Below, piece by piece: positions 25,928-37,966 of a stretch of 64,000 bases of DNA. Position 1 is the first letter of the stretch, and every line of letters begins with the position of its first letter. Made by a program: the position numbers and the translations under genes. The notes under the pieces are model-generated. The model was not told the origin of the DNA. It made no database searches and was given only the letters and a program-made list of their open reading frames with translations. The stretch comes from Harmothoe impar (Eukaryota > Annelida > Polychaeta > Phyllodocida > Polynoidae), in NCBI GenBank assembly GCA_947462335.1, contig OX381710.1, forward strand, positions 39,719,191-39,783,190, read 5' to 3'.

Positions 25928-28900
25928 CTGTCGTGGTCGGGGAGAAAGGGGGAGAGAAAGAGAGAAAAACGACATTGGTTACTATGTGAAATGGCATGTG
26001 GTGTATGCTGGTCACAAAAACGTATTGGTGTTTCCACTGTCATAACTCTCTATACAGACCCCAGCTCTTGACCTCTGCGTAAAGGTTATTGACCCATGTA
26101 GGAAAGCTGAAGGGTATATTCCCACGGTCTCACCAGGAACCACCCCCTTTTAGTACTACAAACTGCTGCGCCTGCCCCCTTACTGGATACTCTCTTATGG
26201 TTGTGAATATTGCACTTCATATAAGTATGCATACAAAGGACCCTGAGCTAAGCTCCCCAAAGGTTCTAAAAACTCTCTCTGTATGCTCCAATGAGCATTT
26301 AAGCCATGCTCAGAGCAGATCTAACGACTCATTGCTTTGCTCGCTCATAAGGGTGCGGCAAGAAGCCATTCCAGCAAACAAAAGCTTGGGGAATAGAAGA
26401 ACATTAAGCCGGCTTTGTGTGCGGTAATTGTGTTTAATAAGGCTGTCACAAGGCCTGTTTTGTGGCTAATAGCGAGGCTTTGTTGAAATTTACAATCTAT
26501 TACAAGCCGGTAATGGGCAGTAGACGGACCTACGGTGGGGATTGGGCTCACTCCCTACGTCGGTAGCGATCTTCACCCAAAGCTGTTGACGTGTGTATAG
26601 GGGATTAGATGCTAGGAAGTGTTGCTGGGTAAGTCCTTGCAGTAGAGCAGCTCATATCCCCCATCAGCTCGTGAGCAGATAGTGAGAAGAGATAGCGTCG
26701 AATTAAACGTTTAATCTAACATGGCGGCGAGGTTTATGGACCGTTCCTCACCAACCACACGGCCAGCTGCCACTCCAAACCAGCCCAATGTCGGCGCGTC
26801 TATCCCACAGCTCTCAAGTCGATAGACGAGTAGAGCATGTGGGATGGGTGCTTTTAAGGAGAAATAGGGACTGTGGGTGTGGGTGTTAGGTGGGGGGGGG
26901 CTAGGCTTGGGGGGGGGGGGGGGGCTGTTTGGAGGAATAATAGCGTTCGTCCGTGTTTCCTCGAGAAAAGATCACAAACCGACGAGTGCGGGAAGCTCGT
27001 TTTTGTGTCACCATTACTTGATCTAGCCGCAATCGTGCCAACCTCCCTTTACACAAGGTTTATTCATAGGGGCACTCTCCTCCCGGCTCCCACCCCCACA
27101 GGCACTGGGTGCCACCATGGAGGAGGTGGCAGCAGGGGAAGAGCTACCTACATCGATTGTAGACGCTAGTAGGCGCTGTTGACTCTGGCGACTTGTATAC
27201 TTTGCGGCCGTGCCGATATTGGGACATCACTTCTGCTTTGGCTAATCTACCCAGACAACTATATAGCCAGGACAAAGGGGGTTTGTCGCTGCAGCCGCCC
27301 CTTGCTGGACAGGGGTGGCCTTGGGAGGGGGCAATGGGGTGGGGTGGGAGTCTCCAGGGGGAAGGTGCTGATCTGAAGGTGTTCCAGGAGACGGCTCCTC
27401 GGCTGTCTTCATCTTAGCACCTGTGTCTTTTTAGTGAAGTGACATTGACAGAAGAACACAGAACAAGGCAGTCTTCCCAATAGTCAGCCGTCTGGTTTGT
27501 TTCCAAGCCTGGCGGGCTGCCTCTAATCTGGCCCTCCCTATTGGAAGAGGCAGCCATTCTACAACGGCGCCTGTGCCAGCAAAAAAAGGCCCCTGGCTCA
27601 ATTATAGGTTACACTAGACCAAGGTTCCCCGCTACACCCCGTACCTAATAAAAAACAGAAAAGGAGGAAGAATAAAAGAATGGTCTCCTTTGATGCGAAC
27701 TGGGATTGGAAAAAGGGGTCAAAGCCACCAGCGTACTGCAATTACGGCCGAGAGCAGTATTAGTGGAAATAACAAACAAATATTCACTTTAAATCTCACG
27801 CATGGCGGGCTTCGCCACTCTGGATCAATTCAGCTGAGAGGCTGATCCAGTGGGCTTTTTGAGAACCTGCATCATGCTGATGCCATGCCCAGAGGTCAGA
27901 GGTTTTGTGGCTTTTATTATTATTATCCATCTTTATCCCTTTTTGTGTGGGGCTGAATGACAAAGAGGGGGCTCAATGTCGCCTTTTTGTGGCTAGGCGA
28001 ATCATCCATCCCTCCATGGGTGCGTAGCTATGGGTGGCTAGCTGAGCGGTGTCGGTTACACCCACTCCCCGCCCCTACAGGCCTCTGTCCTGTCCCTGGC
28101 CTGTTTCAATATTAAAGTGTCGTGTAGTTAGTATGCAGCCATGTACACGGCGCACTGAGCAGCTCTATGAGCAGCTCCCTGACCCCTCCCCTCCCACAGC
28201 CTCCGTATACCACCCCTGTCCCCTCCAGTGAGTGGGTTATATCGGGGTGTGTGAGTCGTATCTAAGATACTGGAAGAGTGCGGCTTGATGTGATGTCTTT
28301 ATGTTCGCCAGGACTCTCGCTCATCATCATTCCCACTCTTCCGTCTACTCAATTGCCTGTCCCATCACACTCTCTGTGGTATTCCCTCTCATATCCTCTC
28401 TCAATCTCTCCCCTCATCCCTTCCCCTAGCTACTATCATCGCTGACCTCCTCTCCCGGCCTCTATCTCCCCCAAGCCAACTCCCTTGTTACCATGAACCT
28501 CCACTCATTGCTACGTTTCTTCTCTTGAGATATCATCTCTTCTTTGCCCAACGGGAAGATCGCATTTCATACCTTAAATCAAACCTACCCCCCCCCACCC
28601 CAGACACGCACAGGGCCCTTATCTTCTTAACTTTCCCCATCCAGGCCAGTTTCCCTCTTCTTCGCAAAGTGTAACCTCCACGCAACCCATTCACCCAACG
28701 CCTTGTCCTTCCTTTCACCTCAACCGTTCTCTCACCCTCCCTCCCTCCCCACCACCGCTCCCTTCCCCCTCCCACCCACCCCAGCCCGCCTGCAGTGCAT
28801 CAGCTCATCATCTCGATCACCGACCGATTCCTCCCAGGGGGCGTTGAGCAAGACGCGTGCGCTCAAGTACTTCCGGAATGGGGCGCGCATGCGCGGTAAC

Positions 28901-30697
28901 CCTAGCCGTACCCGGGGACGACCGCAACGCCGCCCTCCGCCGCATTAAAGTCCCCCTTCTCTAGTGATATTATTGTAATTACGACTGCCAACGCCTGCAG
29001 TCTGAGCGTAGGAAGTGGCGATTGGGGTGGAGTTAGGGGGCAGGGTACAGGGGTGGTGGGATAGTTATGGAAGGCGGAGACCGACTGCGCTATATAACAT
29101 CGTCCATTACACCGATACCAGTTTTAGGGCAGAGTAGGCTGGCTCAACTCCCCTGATATCGCTCGGTCTGACCGATGCACCATGGGATACGATCAGCAGA
29201 TTGGGGGGAGGGGGTTAGTGGGTTGGCTGGCGGGCATATGGTTGTGTGTGATAGGGTCTGGTATAGCCACGTGCCGTCCCGACACTACCCAGACTGTATG
29301 CTATATACAGTGTGAACCAACACTCCTTTATAGAATTATCACAGCCGGTTTGTATGGGGCGTGGTGCAGGTGCGACTGGGGTTCTACATAGTAACACAAG
29401 CCGCCAGCCACCTCGTAATGACATTACTGATAGCATTGTGGCGTGATATGACGCGTTCCTGCTGCCGCCAGCACCAGCAGAAAACCCACTTACAAGAACC
29501 AGCTCCAAATGGTGTAGCTCCGACCCTCTCCCGGCTCCTCCCGTAACGTAATACCGCCCCATCCTGTTGTGCTCCGCGTATAATCACTGAACTCGATATT
29601 GCGGATAATGCGGCCGGTAGTGCGACACAAAACGGACTGGGATTAGGAGCAGCTTCTTTTGCTGATGTGATACTAATTGGTGAATGAACGCAGCGCCCTG
29701 CAGATTTGTCTCCCTGTGCCTCTACCTCTGTGTGCCGTGTATGGCACTGAGTAGAGCACAGGTCCATTGCCTTATCAGGCCCGGGCGTGGTATCGGGTTG
29801 ACGCTGAGTTTCTGCTCAATAACACAGGGGGTTGCTCTGAGCTGCTCACTGCCAGGTCCTAGACTGCAGCCTATACCTCCTCTAGAGAGTGACTATATAT
29901 ATAATACTGGAAACAGTGTCACAATTCCCAGTTTACATAAAATTATATTTAGAGTATATTGAAATCCTATCAAGTCATATTATGCAGCTGCTACATATAC
30001 ATTAGGCTCAATGGAAGTACACTAGCATAAAGTCTTTGACTGTCACCAGGCTGACTATAGCATAACGGTTCCCAGACAGACACATTAAGTGCTCCAACTT
30101 AATCCTATATAGACTATAAGAGATACCCTGGGGGAGTCCACTATATCACACATTGATCAGGATCTTTAGGAATATTATAAAGGCATATATGCTACGTCAG
30201 ATCCTGTCCCATCATATCGATCTAAGCACCATAGAATACACCACTGTAATGATGTTTAATTGATGACATACTATAATACACATGTATAATCAAGCACATT
30301 TATGGAACACCTGATACACCCTTGTCCTGACCATACTAAAATACACCGACTTATTACACAGCACATTTCTACATTAAACTTGTTTCTGACTTAACTGTGT
30401 ACTTGTGACACTATTTCAAATATCAGAGTTGAAAGAATTTAATGACTTGACTTAAATATATATAGCCTTTCACATACTTTTCAATATAAATTAAACTACA
30501 TAGGAGACTACAAAGGTAGATAGATACTTCTACTACGAGAAACTAAAATCAAATGTGGATATGAAGGCATGAGAAGCAAAACGTATGAATTCTATAATCT
30601 ATCGTAGGATTACCGAGACAGGCTGAGTTCAGACAATGTTTTATAGCTATAGAAAGGACAAAGATAGAAGGTAGCCCGTACTCACTCGCTTACCCAC
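25928..30697 (-). other. Intron between exons 30698-30991 and 25747-25927 (about 4.8 kb)
   Basis: Starts at the donor GAG|GTGGGT (GT at 30697-30696) and ends at the acceptor at 25929-25928. It contains four exact GAGCWGCTC motifs, a G-homopolymer patch near 26885-26925, a C/T-rich block at 28330-28790 and a CpG-rich patch at about 28840-28940. The last 700 bases before 30640 are AT-rich. No additional exon was established. Confidence 0.6.
28869..28894. promoter_or_regulatory. ETS and NRF-1-type sites in a CpG-rich patch
   Basis: ACTTCCGG at 28869-28876 is an ETS-type site. GCGCATGCGC at 28885-28894 is a perfect NRF-1-type palindrome. The two lie ten bases apart in locally CpG-rich DNA preceded by a long pyrimidine block. 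This combination is typical of CpG-rich promoters in animals, so it may mark an internal promoter or enhancer in the intron. No transcript start or coding start can be assigned. Confidence 0.4.
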
Positions 30698-30991
30698 CTC
30701 TAGGTCTTTCTGTGTGAGTGCCGCTGACGGCGCCATGCCGTGCTGCGGGTCGTAGGCCATCCGGTGGCGGGGCAGGCTTTGGTAGCGGGGTTCTCTTGGG
30801 TCGCCCAGGGACTTGGCTGGACGGGGGCAGGTGTGGGGGTCCTCGGGTGCAGGAGGGGGCGGCGGCTCCCGTTCCCGCCCCCGCCCCAGGTCCCGGTCAC
30901 CGAGACGGTCTACGTGTTGAGGACACGTAGGTTGGTCCTGGTAGCGGAAAGTAGTCATAGGGCACTCCTCTGGCCGCGTTCGACAATCCTT
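30698..30991 (-). CDS. Internal coding exon, proline/arginine-rich cytoplasmic segment
   Basis: The acceptor is TTCTCTACTTGCAG (AG at 30993-30992) and the donor is GAG|GTGGGT. Its 294 bases are exactly 98 codons, phase 0 at both ends. The product begins KDCRTRPEECPMTTFRYQDQ, passes through an Arg/Asp-rich stretch and a PPPPP run, and ends PSAALTQKDLE, joining in frame to VHQLLHRMMQEPP of the next exon. A competing donor four bases downstream (GTGG|GTAAGC) would break the frame with the next exon and is disfavoured. No membrane segment is present, so the transmembrane and extracellular exons must lie further upstream, probably beyond the window. The phase match with two further exons makes a real gene very likely; the protocadherin assignment is tentative. 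Confidence 0.75.
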
Positions 30992-31651
30992 CTGCAAGTA
31001 GAGAATAAGGAAACGTGGTTCTTAAAGGTGAATGCAGAATGAGAGGCATAGTAAGAGAACCATCGGTAAATCGAAATAATCTGTATTAGATTATTGAACC
31101 ATACCATAACACTGATATAACAACGTCAGGACGTGATGTCCAACAAAAGACGGATCATGTGCTGTAAGTCTGTGACGTTTGTACGATGTAAGTAGTATAG
31201 TGGAAGTGGGGAAAACAACAGGCAACCTTCTATATGCCCATCTAGTGTTCAGTAGGCCTGCCTAGGATGTCACGTCATAGACTCAATGCTGTCATGCATA
31301 GGTGGATGGATGATCATGTTTTCTGTTGGCTATCCAATTTCTTATTGTCTGCCCTTCTGACACAAAGGAGACATCAGCATATTAAAATGTCTCGATGTAA
31401 TATTGCATCTATAGATCACCATGATTATGGCGGTTAGGAAAAAGCGTATCTATAAAGGACCCTTTTTGATTCCCAACTACAAGTAGGATATATGGCACAG
31501 ATATAATCATGATTCTCTAATGTAGCACTGAGTATGACATCTTATTTCTCCCAGTCAAGCAATTGACTCATTACTGTGTACATGTGTTTTTTGGATACTT
31601 GGTACATGATTGATATCTGCAATTATGTTTCATAAACAGGATAAATTCTAC

Positions 31652-32166
31652 TTAAAGTTGGTATCCCAACTATTGCGGTGACAAATTTCCACTTCCAGCA
31701 TGGGGATAAGCATGCTAATGTTGTAAGACATATGTGAATGTATTAAAGCTCTATGAGAACTATTTCCATACAAAAATCCCGACACAGTAGCAAAAATGAA
31801 TTTTCACTGAGCAGTCAAAAATAAGCAATTAGGATGCCTCTCTTCTAAACCACAAGGTGGCAGCTGTGTATAATCTTTACAAAATATTCCCATTGCAGAC
31901 CCAGAAACTCAACTCCATTCATGAACACATTAGTACATTGGCATCTCTACAGGTGTCAGCATATCTCAGATGGTTTGCCAATGCTTGAGTTTTCTCCATG
32001 AAAGCTGTAGATCTCGATTTTATTACACACTTTACATTAAAGCCTTTAAGACTCTTGGTAACCAGAATTAAGCACCCATTTCAGAAGAAAGGTGTACATT
32101 AAAGACTTTCAGGTAATTATTGAGAGGGGTCAATTCTAGTCACCCCAATTGGGATACCAACTTTAA
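31652..32166 (+). mobile_element. TTAA-flanked MITE (family C, piggyBac-like termini)
   Basis: TTAA at 31652-31655 and at 32163-32166 flank a 507-bp body whose ends are inverted repeats, AGTTGGTATCCCAA and TTGGGATACCAACT. A duplicated TTAA target is the hallmark of piggyBac-type transposition, although Kolobok elements also use TTAA. No transposase frame is present. Two further copies lie inside the giant transposon at 52541-53008 and, inverted, at 57179-57691. Confidence 0.85.
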
Positions 32167-35100
32167 AGCAAGGAGTAGGTAGTCTATGTCGTAAACATAC
32201 TGCTTGTAATCAACATTATGAAGACCATGAAGTGAGGATGAGGGATGAAGTGGTGACAGTTCGGTTGAATTATGGGCGATAGGGCTGCTCGCAATCTATT
32301 CAATCTAAGATAAATTAACAAGGCCAGTGCTATAAAGTTATGGATATTAAAACTGTACCCATGAAATGAGACTTAAGTCGACTGGGTCTCTTTTTCTGCA
32401 AGGCAGAAGAGACCATCAAGGTTGTCAGCCTTGCAGTCTCCTTTCTTGTTATTGCTTCACAACACGCAATAGTATGATATAGAATGTATACCCAGTACTA
32501 TACATTCTACATGCTATATGAAGAGCTCTCCTGGTGTATGGCACTGGTGTCAAATATCAATAATTTAAGCTTTACTTCAGCATATCCTTGTCAAGAGCAT
32601 TGGTATCCCTTGATTTCTTGACAAAGGTCATTGTAACATCTATATAAAAGGATGATGTGTTCTGCATAGTGCAATAGGCGACACCACGAGGTACATTGAT
32701 AGCAGTCTTGCTGAGCTGCGCTGCGGGAAGATTATGTGTATCTTCAGGTATTGGACATAAAACATGGTATGGATATCAAGTACCTCAAAGGGGCAACAAG
32801 CGCTGTGTCTAAGGGATAACGTGATCACATGATATAGGGTCCCACGTGCCAAACTCAGACTCTCTTTGAATATGGATTTCTGCGCTGGCCGGTTGCAATT
32901 GATGGCACACTCGCCGAGGCGCGGACGGTGTGTGCTAGATTGAGATTATTTATCCCACACTGCTATTCAGCAAGGAATGATTATTCACAGCCATGCCTGT
33001 CGACAGCCACTGGAAGAGAGTGTATGGGATGTGGAGGGGGGCTAGGTCCTGCACCTCCAGGCAGACGGGGCCACTGGCCGACCCAACCCCACAGGAAAGT
33101 TCTTTCATGGCCTCTTCTAACGCCCGGCTTTTTTCTGCTGCCTTGAAAAGAGGGAATATTAGGCGGCTGTGGCCGAGGCAGATGGCATCAAAAGGCCAAC
33201 CAATCCATCGATCAGGGACAAAGATCATCAGTTGGTTCTCTGAGAGCCACCTTCCCACCCTCCTCCTCCATGGCATCTCACGCCCTAACGAGATCCCCGC
33301 CCTGGAGAAGTCAATATCCAGGTCAACCCCCATCTCTCCTCCACGGTGGGACGTTAGTCTGTGGTGTCAGCAACGTGTGGGGAACGAGCTGCTTGATTGT
33401 ATAATTCACTTCCCACGATATGAAGTCACGGACGATTCCCACCCACTAAAGACCAGTTTGAGGCGAGCAGCTCAGGAAGGCGACGAGCTGCTCGTGGTTG
33501 GTAGAAGCCGCTCAGCAGGAGGCCTCATATGGAGAAAATCACTCCTGACGCTGCTGTCAAATCAAAGTGGCGCCATCCGCGACAAGCTAAGACGTCTGTC
33601 AGAGGGACTTGGTCTTAGATTATCAACCAACGTGCCGTGTGCATCGCAGCCAGCATAAAACAATCCCCTAGCCGACACCTTTAATGTGAGTGTAAGGGAA
33701 CTAGGAGATCTCCATTGGATCATAAAGGGATCAGGGGCTTTTTTATGAGATCATGCATATATGTATGCTTAGGGGGAATGGGAGATAAACTAAAATGACA
33801 TTATGATATCAAACGGTACATATTCGTGTTACCACCACGTTCAGAAATATGATAATGAAATGTATTTGTGAATTTCCCTTGCCTGCATTTCGGTCACACG
33901 CGCACCGTATATACCTTACGGGGGTATATTCAAATTAGCTACTAAGTGAATAGGAAAGGGAAGGCCTGGATCTAAGCACCGTTGCCTCCTTATTGCTGCT
34001 GGTTTTTACAGCTTCAGTCAATCCACAGGAGGAAGAACGATCCCACAAGGCACGATGGAGAATATAATAACGACGTTAACGGTTGAGGTAGACCTCCCAG
34101 ATATGACATTAAAACGAGGACACTGACAAAAACACCATTTGCTGCTCGTCATTAAGATCGTGGTCTTACGGTCTGCTATACCGCAGGATCTGAGTTCATC
34201 AGTTGGTAGACGGCGTGCTGCCTCTGGGATGTGTTGCTGAACGGTGAAATGGCTTCTTAATTACCGCAGAAACTATCCTACTGGTGGACAAGTGCAACTG
34301 ACGCAAATTTAAACTGATACCGGAGCCGGGGTTCATTAACAGCCTTACCCATAAGCTCGTTATTGTCTCCTTCCTCTAGGCGAGCTGCTCATCCAACGCC
34401 TAGCCGCGAATTGGATCAGCTCTAATCCTCCTAATATGCCTGATAGGATGTTTTATCAATAATCCCATCTCCCCTCTGTTCCCCACCTCTCCTACCTACT
34501 CAGTCACCTCCATTCAAAGCCTTGAATGCTGCTACACGACCTGATTCATCTGAGAACCATTATACAGAGTTTTAACCTTCACAGTGACTGTGCATGTTAC
34601 ACAATAGGACCCCCTACTTCAGCCTGAACAAAGTGTGAACAATAATAGACATTATAGAGCCATGGATCTCCCCGAGGGTTTAGATATGGATGAGGTATAC
34701 ACCTATTGGCTGGATGTGTGACTAGGACAGAAAGGGGGTGAACGGGTGGACTTGGTGACAACAATCACGTTTGCAGTGTTGACACTGGAGGACCACTGGG
34801 GGGCTGGTGGGGGGAAGCCTTCGGGAGCTGCGGATCCCGAGACCAAATGCCCGGGGTTTTAATCGGGCATGATCGGGTGCTTGATGAGCCATGGAGGGGG
34901 CCTTATCTTGGCGGGAAATCGGGAGTGACGGCAGCAGGAATTGACCTTCTCCCAGTTCAGAAATAAAAGCAGGGGGGCACTATGGCGCGGGTACTCTGCA
35001 CACACCAGCACCTCCAGCACCCATTATTGGTAGTTGGTTTAGAGAGCAGCTCGTGCTATTGGTGGGCTGGTTTAGAGAGCTACTCATGCCGTGGGGCATA

Positions 35101-37564
35101 CCGTGCCTAACCCGCATGGGGTGCACACTACCACTATTACACTGGGGGACAACTCACACCCTGACCTAATGTAAGAAAATTGTTCCAAATTACATGTGCC
35201 GCCGACCCAATTGACATCATTACTGCCTTGTTGTCCTTTATTTGGCCCCATCTAGATATCATAGCTGACTGGACTTGGCCCCTCCAGGGCAAAAGCATTA
35301 TAACTCCCACTCCCTCCCCCCACCCCTCCCTGCTCTCGTCATACCCACCCCTATGGCTGCCCCCACCATGACAACACCAGCACGATTATCGATCCGTTTA
35401 CGATCTGATGGTTTTGATTTGAGCATGTCCGACCAGCCGAGTGCTTCCCGACTCACTCGGCCTCTATGAGCAGCTTGCCGAGCAGCTCAGAGAGTAGCTC
35501 CCAGCTAGTAGAAGGGCTTGAGCCAGGGGGTGGTGCGGGGTGGGGGCTTTTGTAGTGCAGTCTCTGGAAATGGCCGCTAGAGGAAGCCAGCGGCGCCTCC
35601 TGTGCCGCTAATGTCCTCATCTGGGCTGAGAGCATCGCCGACGGATTTCCGGTTCCCATGTGGTACCCCGCACATACGATAATTAAGGCTGGGAATGAGT
35701 CGATGCAATCAGGCCGCGGGGAGGGAGGTCTCTACGGCCATTAGAACCAAGTTGGTTCCTGACCACTAGAACCAGAGCTAATATCTCTGCGGTGCCTATG
35801 CAGAAAATACCAGATATCATTAACACCATTGCTATCATCACAGGCACCAGCATTTCCATTACGACAACCACTACCCTCATTATTTGCCTGGACATGTGCA
35901 TTAGGGCCAATAATTCAGCGCTAAGCGCCCTTGCTATTACCAATAGCCTTCACCAGCACCAGCAGCGTGCAAACACTTGTGTTATCTTCATTGATGTTTC
36001 AGCTGCCCCAAAAACACTACTCCGCGGCTAACTTTAAAGCCAGGCTCTAGATCCAATATGGACACTACCACCCCTTCCCTCTCCCACCCACAATCACTCG
36101 GCCTATAACTACTACCAGTCATCAAGCCTATTATTACACCTTCACTACCAATATGTTCACTCTTGCTATACTATTTCAGCACCATAGATATCGTCGCCAT
36201 AGATATCACCCCTTACTCTATATAGGTCCTCAGTGCTATGGCTTTCTCCTCCACTGCCAGTTGCCATTAAAGAGCAGCCGCTTTGGTTCCTCGGTTAAAA
36301 TGTCGTTACTTCCGCGCATTCGCATGGCTGGAATCGAGACAAGCTCGTCGACTCCTGATCACCGGCACTGAGCGGTGGAGAACCATTGTTAAGGCAACAC
36401 GAGGCGGTCAAAATAGCAGTTTGGACGGCGAGACGCGTCAACAGGGACTGCCTGTTTCTATTCCTCATGAATGTTTAATGATTTCACGAAGCTCTACCGG
36501 GATTTGTGACAAGGGACTGCCTACAAAACGCACCCCAGACGGGGAAGCTGGGTCCCCAGCCTCGCCTCCATCGATACCTCCATTATTGAGCCTATAGCAA
36601 GTCAATTAGATGACTGAATAATGTGTGACGCCCAATGAAGTCAGGGTAGGGACCTATGCAAAAATGATGTCTTATATGTTGTTTTGTTGTTCCACCTTTC
36701 TACCATTCTCTAAGTTAAGAAAGACAATCATGCACCTGGACATCTTATTTATAGAACCATTATATTACTCACTGTTCGAATAAATGAACTCGATGCCACA
36801 GCGTGGACCCTTTTCATGAGCCTTGTTTTGCGGACCCTTTTATGTGATTAAAGATGCAATGAGCGCAATCCCCCAAGTTATTGGAAGAAGATTTGATTGA
36901 TGGAGCACTTCAGCATGACGCCAGCCCCGTCCACAAGGGGATGTAGTTTGGTAGGCAGTGTAGGAGTAGGGGAGAGTGATTGTGGGTGAGAGGTAGTCGT
37001 AAATAACGATAACCAGCTCGACAGGGCAGTGTTCGTATTTTGATATAAAGTGTGCATGGTCTTGTCATCTAAAACCTCCCATTGAGTGACGTGCCGGTAA
37101 CCGGGAGCCACAGAACGCCCAGAGGCTTGGGACTCTCCCCGCTGGTCCCCCAAACATGATGCAGGCGGGATGCGAGAACAAATGTTTCCTCAGTAAATGT
37201 TTGCTGAGTAGGCCTCGGAGACCCATTCGGCAAGACCGTCTTTTGGTCGATGATCATTTGTCATGGATTCTCCCCTCGGACCAGAGGGGGAGACAACAAC
37301 GCACATGCCCCCCTTCACAAGTGTGATGATTCGGCCTGCCTGCCTCTCATCATGTGCGCAGCCGCCGGGGCCTGCCGTATTTCTTAAATTAATAACTGTA
37401 CTTAAGGCCCCGCGGTGTCTGAACCGTGCAGATGGAGGAATTATCAGAGAAAAGAAGAGAATGACTGCAGCGCCCTGCCCCGTGGACATGCCTAAATCTT
37501 CACACGTTTGGCCGGCAATTACGCTGCTGCAACCAGGGACGCGTGGTCACCTCTGGGAAAGGTG

Positions 37565-37966
37565 CCGGAAGTGAATTAGGCGTTCAGGGTTTCCTCAAGC
37601 ACTTCCGGTCGCAAACAAAGGCTTCTCGCTGAGATCCTCTCTTCCCCCATCCTCCACAAACAGCTCGCAGCCCCCTCTGCCAGGCTCTACCCGGACTACT
37701 AGTATCACGTGATTTGAGTACGGACGCTGCTCCAGCGTCAGCACCGCCCAATTAGCGAGGCCCCTGTGGCGGGCCCTGGCGGCGACTTAAACGTCGGATA
37801 ACCGGAAGTAGAGTATGTCGCCGCTGACGTCTGACTGCACCGACGTGTCGACCCACCCGTCAACATCGTGTCGCCAACCGGGACTACACCCTTCTCCAAC
37901 GACATCCGCACCCCAACCCTAGACTTGATCATGCCGGGTCATGTGATACTTATTGGGCCAATCAGA
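37565..37966. promoter_or_regulatory. Promoter-like motif cluster (ETS x3, E-box, CCAAT)
   Basis: Three ETS/GABP-type sites occur in both orientations: CCGGAAGT at 37565-37572, ACTTCCGG at 37601-37608 and CCGGAAGT at 37802-37809. An E-box TCACGTGA lies at 37705-37712 and GCCAATCAG near 37957. CpG density is raised here. The combination resembles TATA-less promoters. The next 600 bases hold overlapping GC-rich frames on both strands but no gene I can support. It could be an alternative promoter or an enhancer within the intron. Confidence 0.4.

Larger units (their letters stand above)
20351..35488. promoter_or_regulatory. Dispersed GAGCWGCTC motif field, main intronic block
   Basis: Exact copies of the 9-bp palindrome GAGC[A/T]GCTC start at 20351, 20853, 21140, 22491, 22544, 23122, 23472, 23484, 23773, 24366, 26645, 28157, 28169, 29839, 33465, 33485, 34382, 35044 and 35480. 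Many one-base variants lie beside them (GAGTTGCTC 23761, GAGCAACTC near 23437, GAGTAGCTC near 35492). Several are paired at 12-bp or 20-bp spacing. The flanking sequence differs between copies, so they are not fragments of one transposon. The field spans the introns around exons 25747-25927 and 30698-30991, and three copies fall inside the last exon (15627, 15797, 15841). The palindromic form suggests a site for a dimeric DNA-binding protein, but I cannot name one. Confidence 0.6.

Noticed and set aside
35683..35943. Minus-strand hydrophobic frame that could be a membrane exon of the receptor
   Set aside because: It lacks convincing splice sites, and the opposite strand is similarly hydrophobic and open, so it is likely composition.
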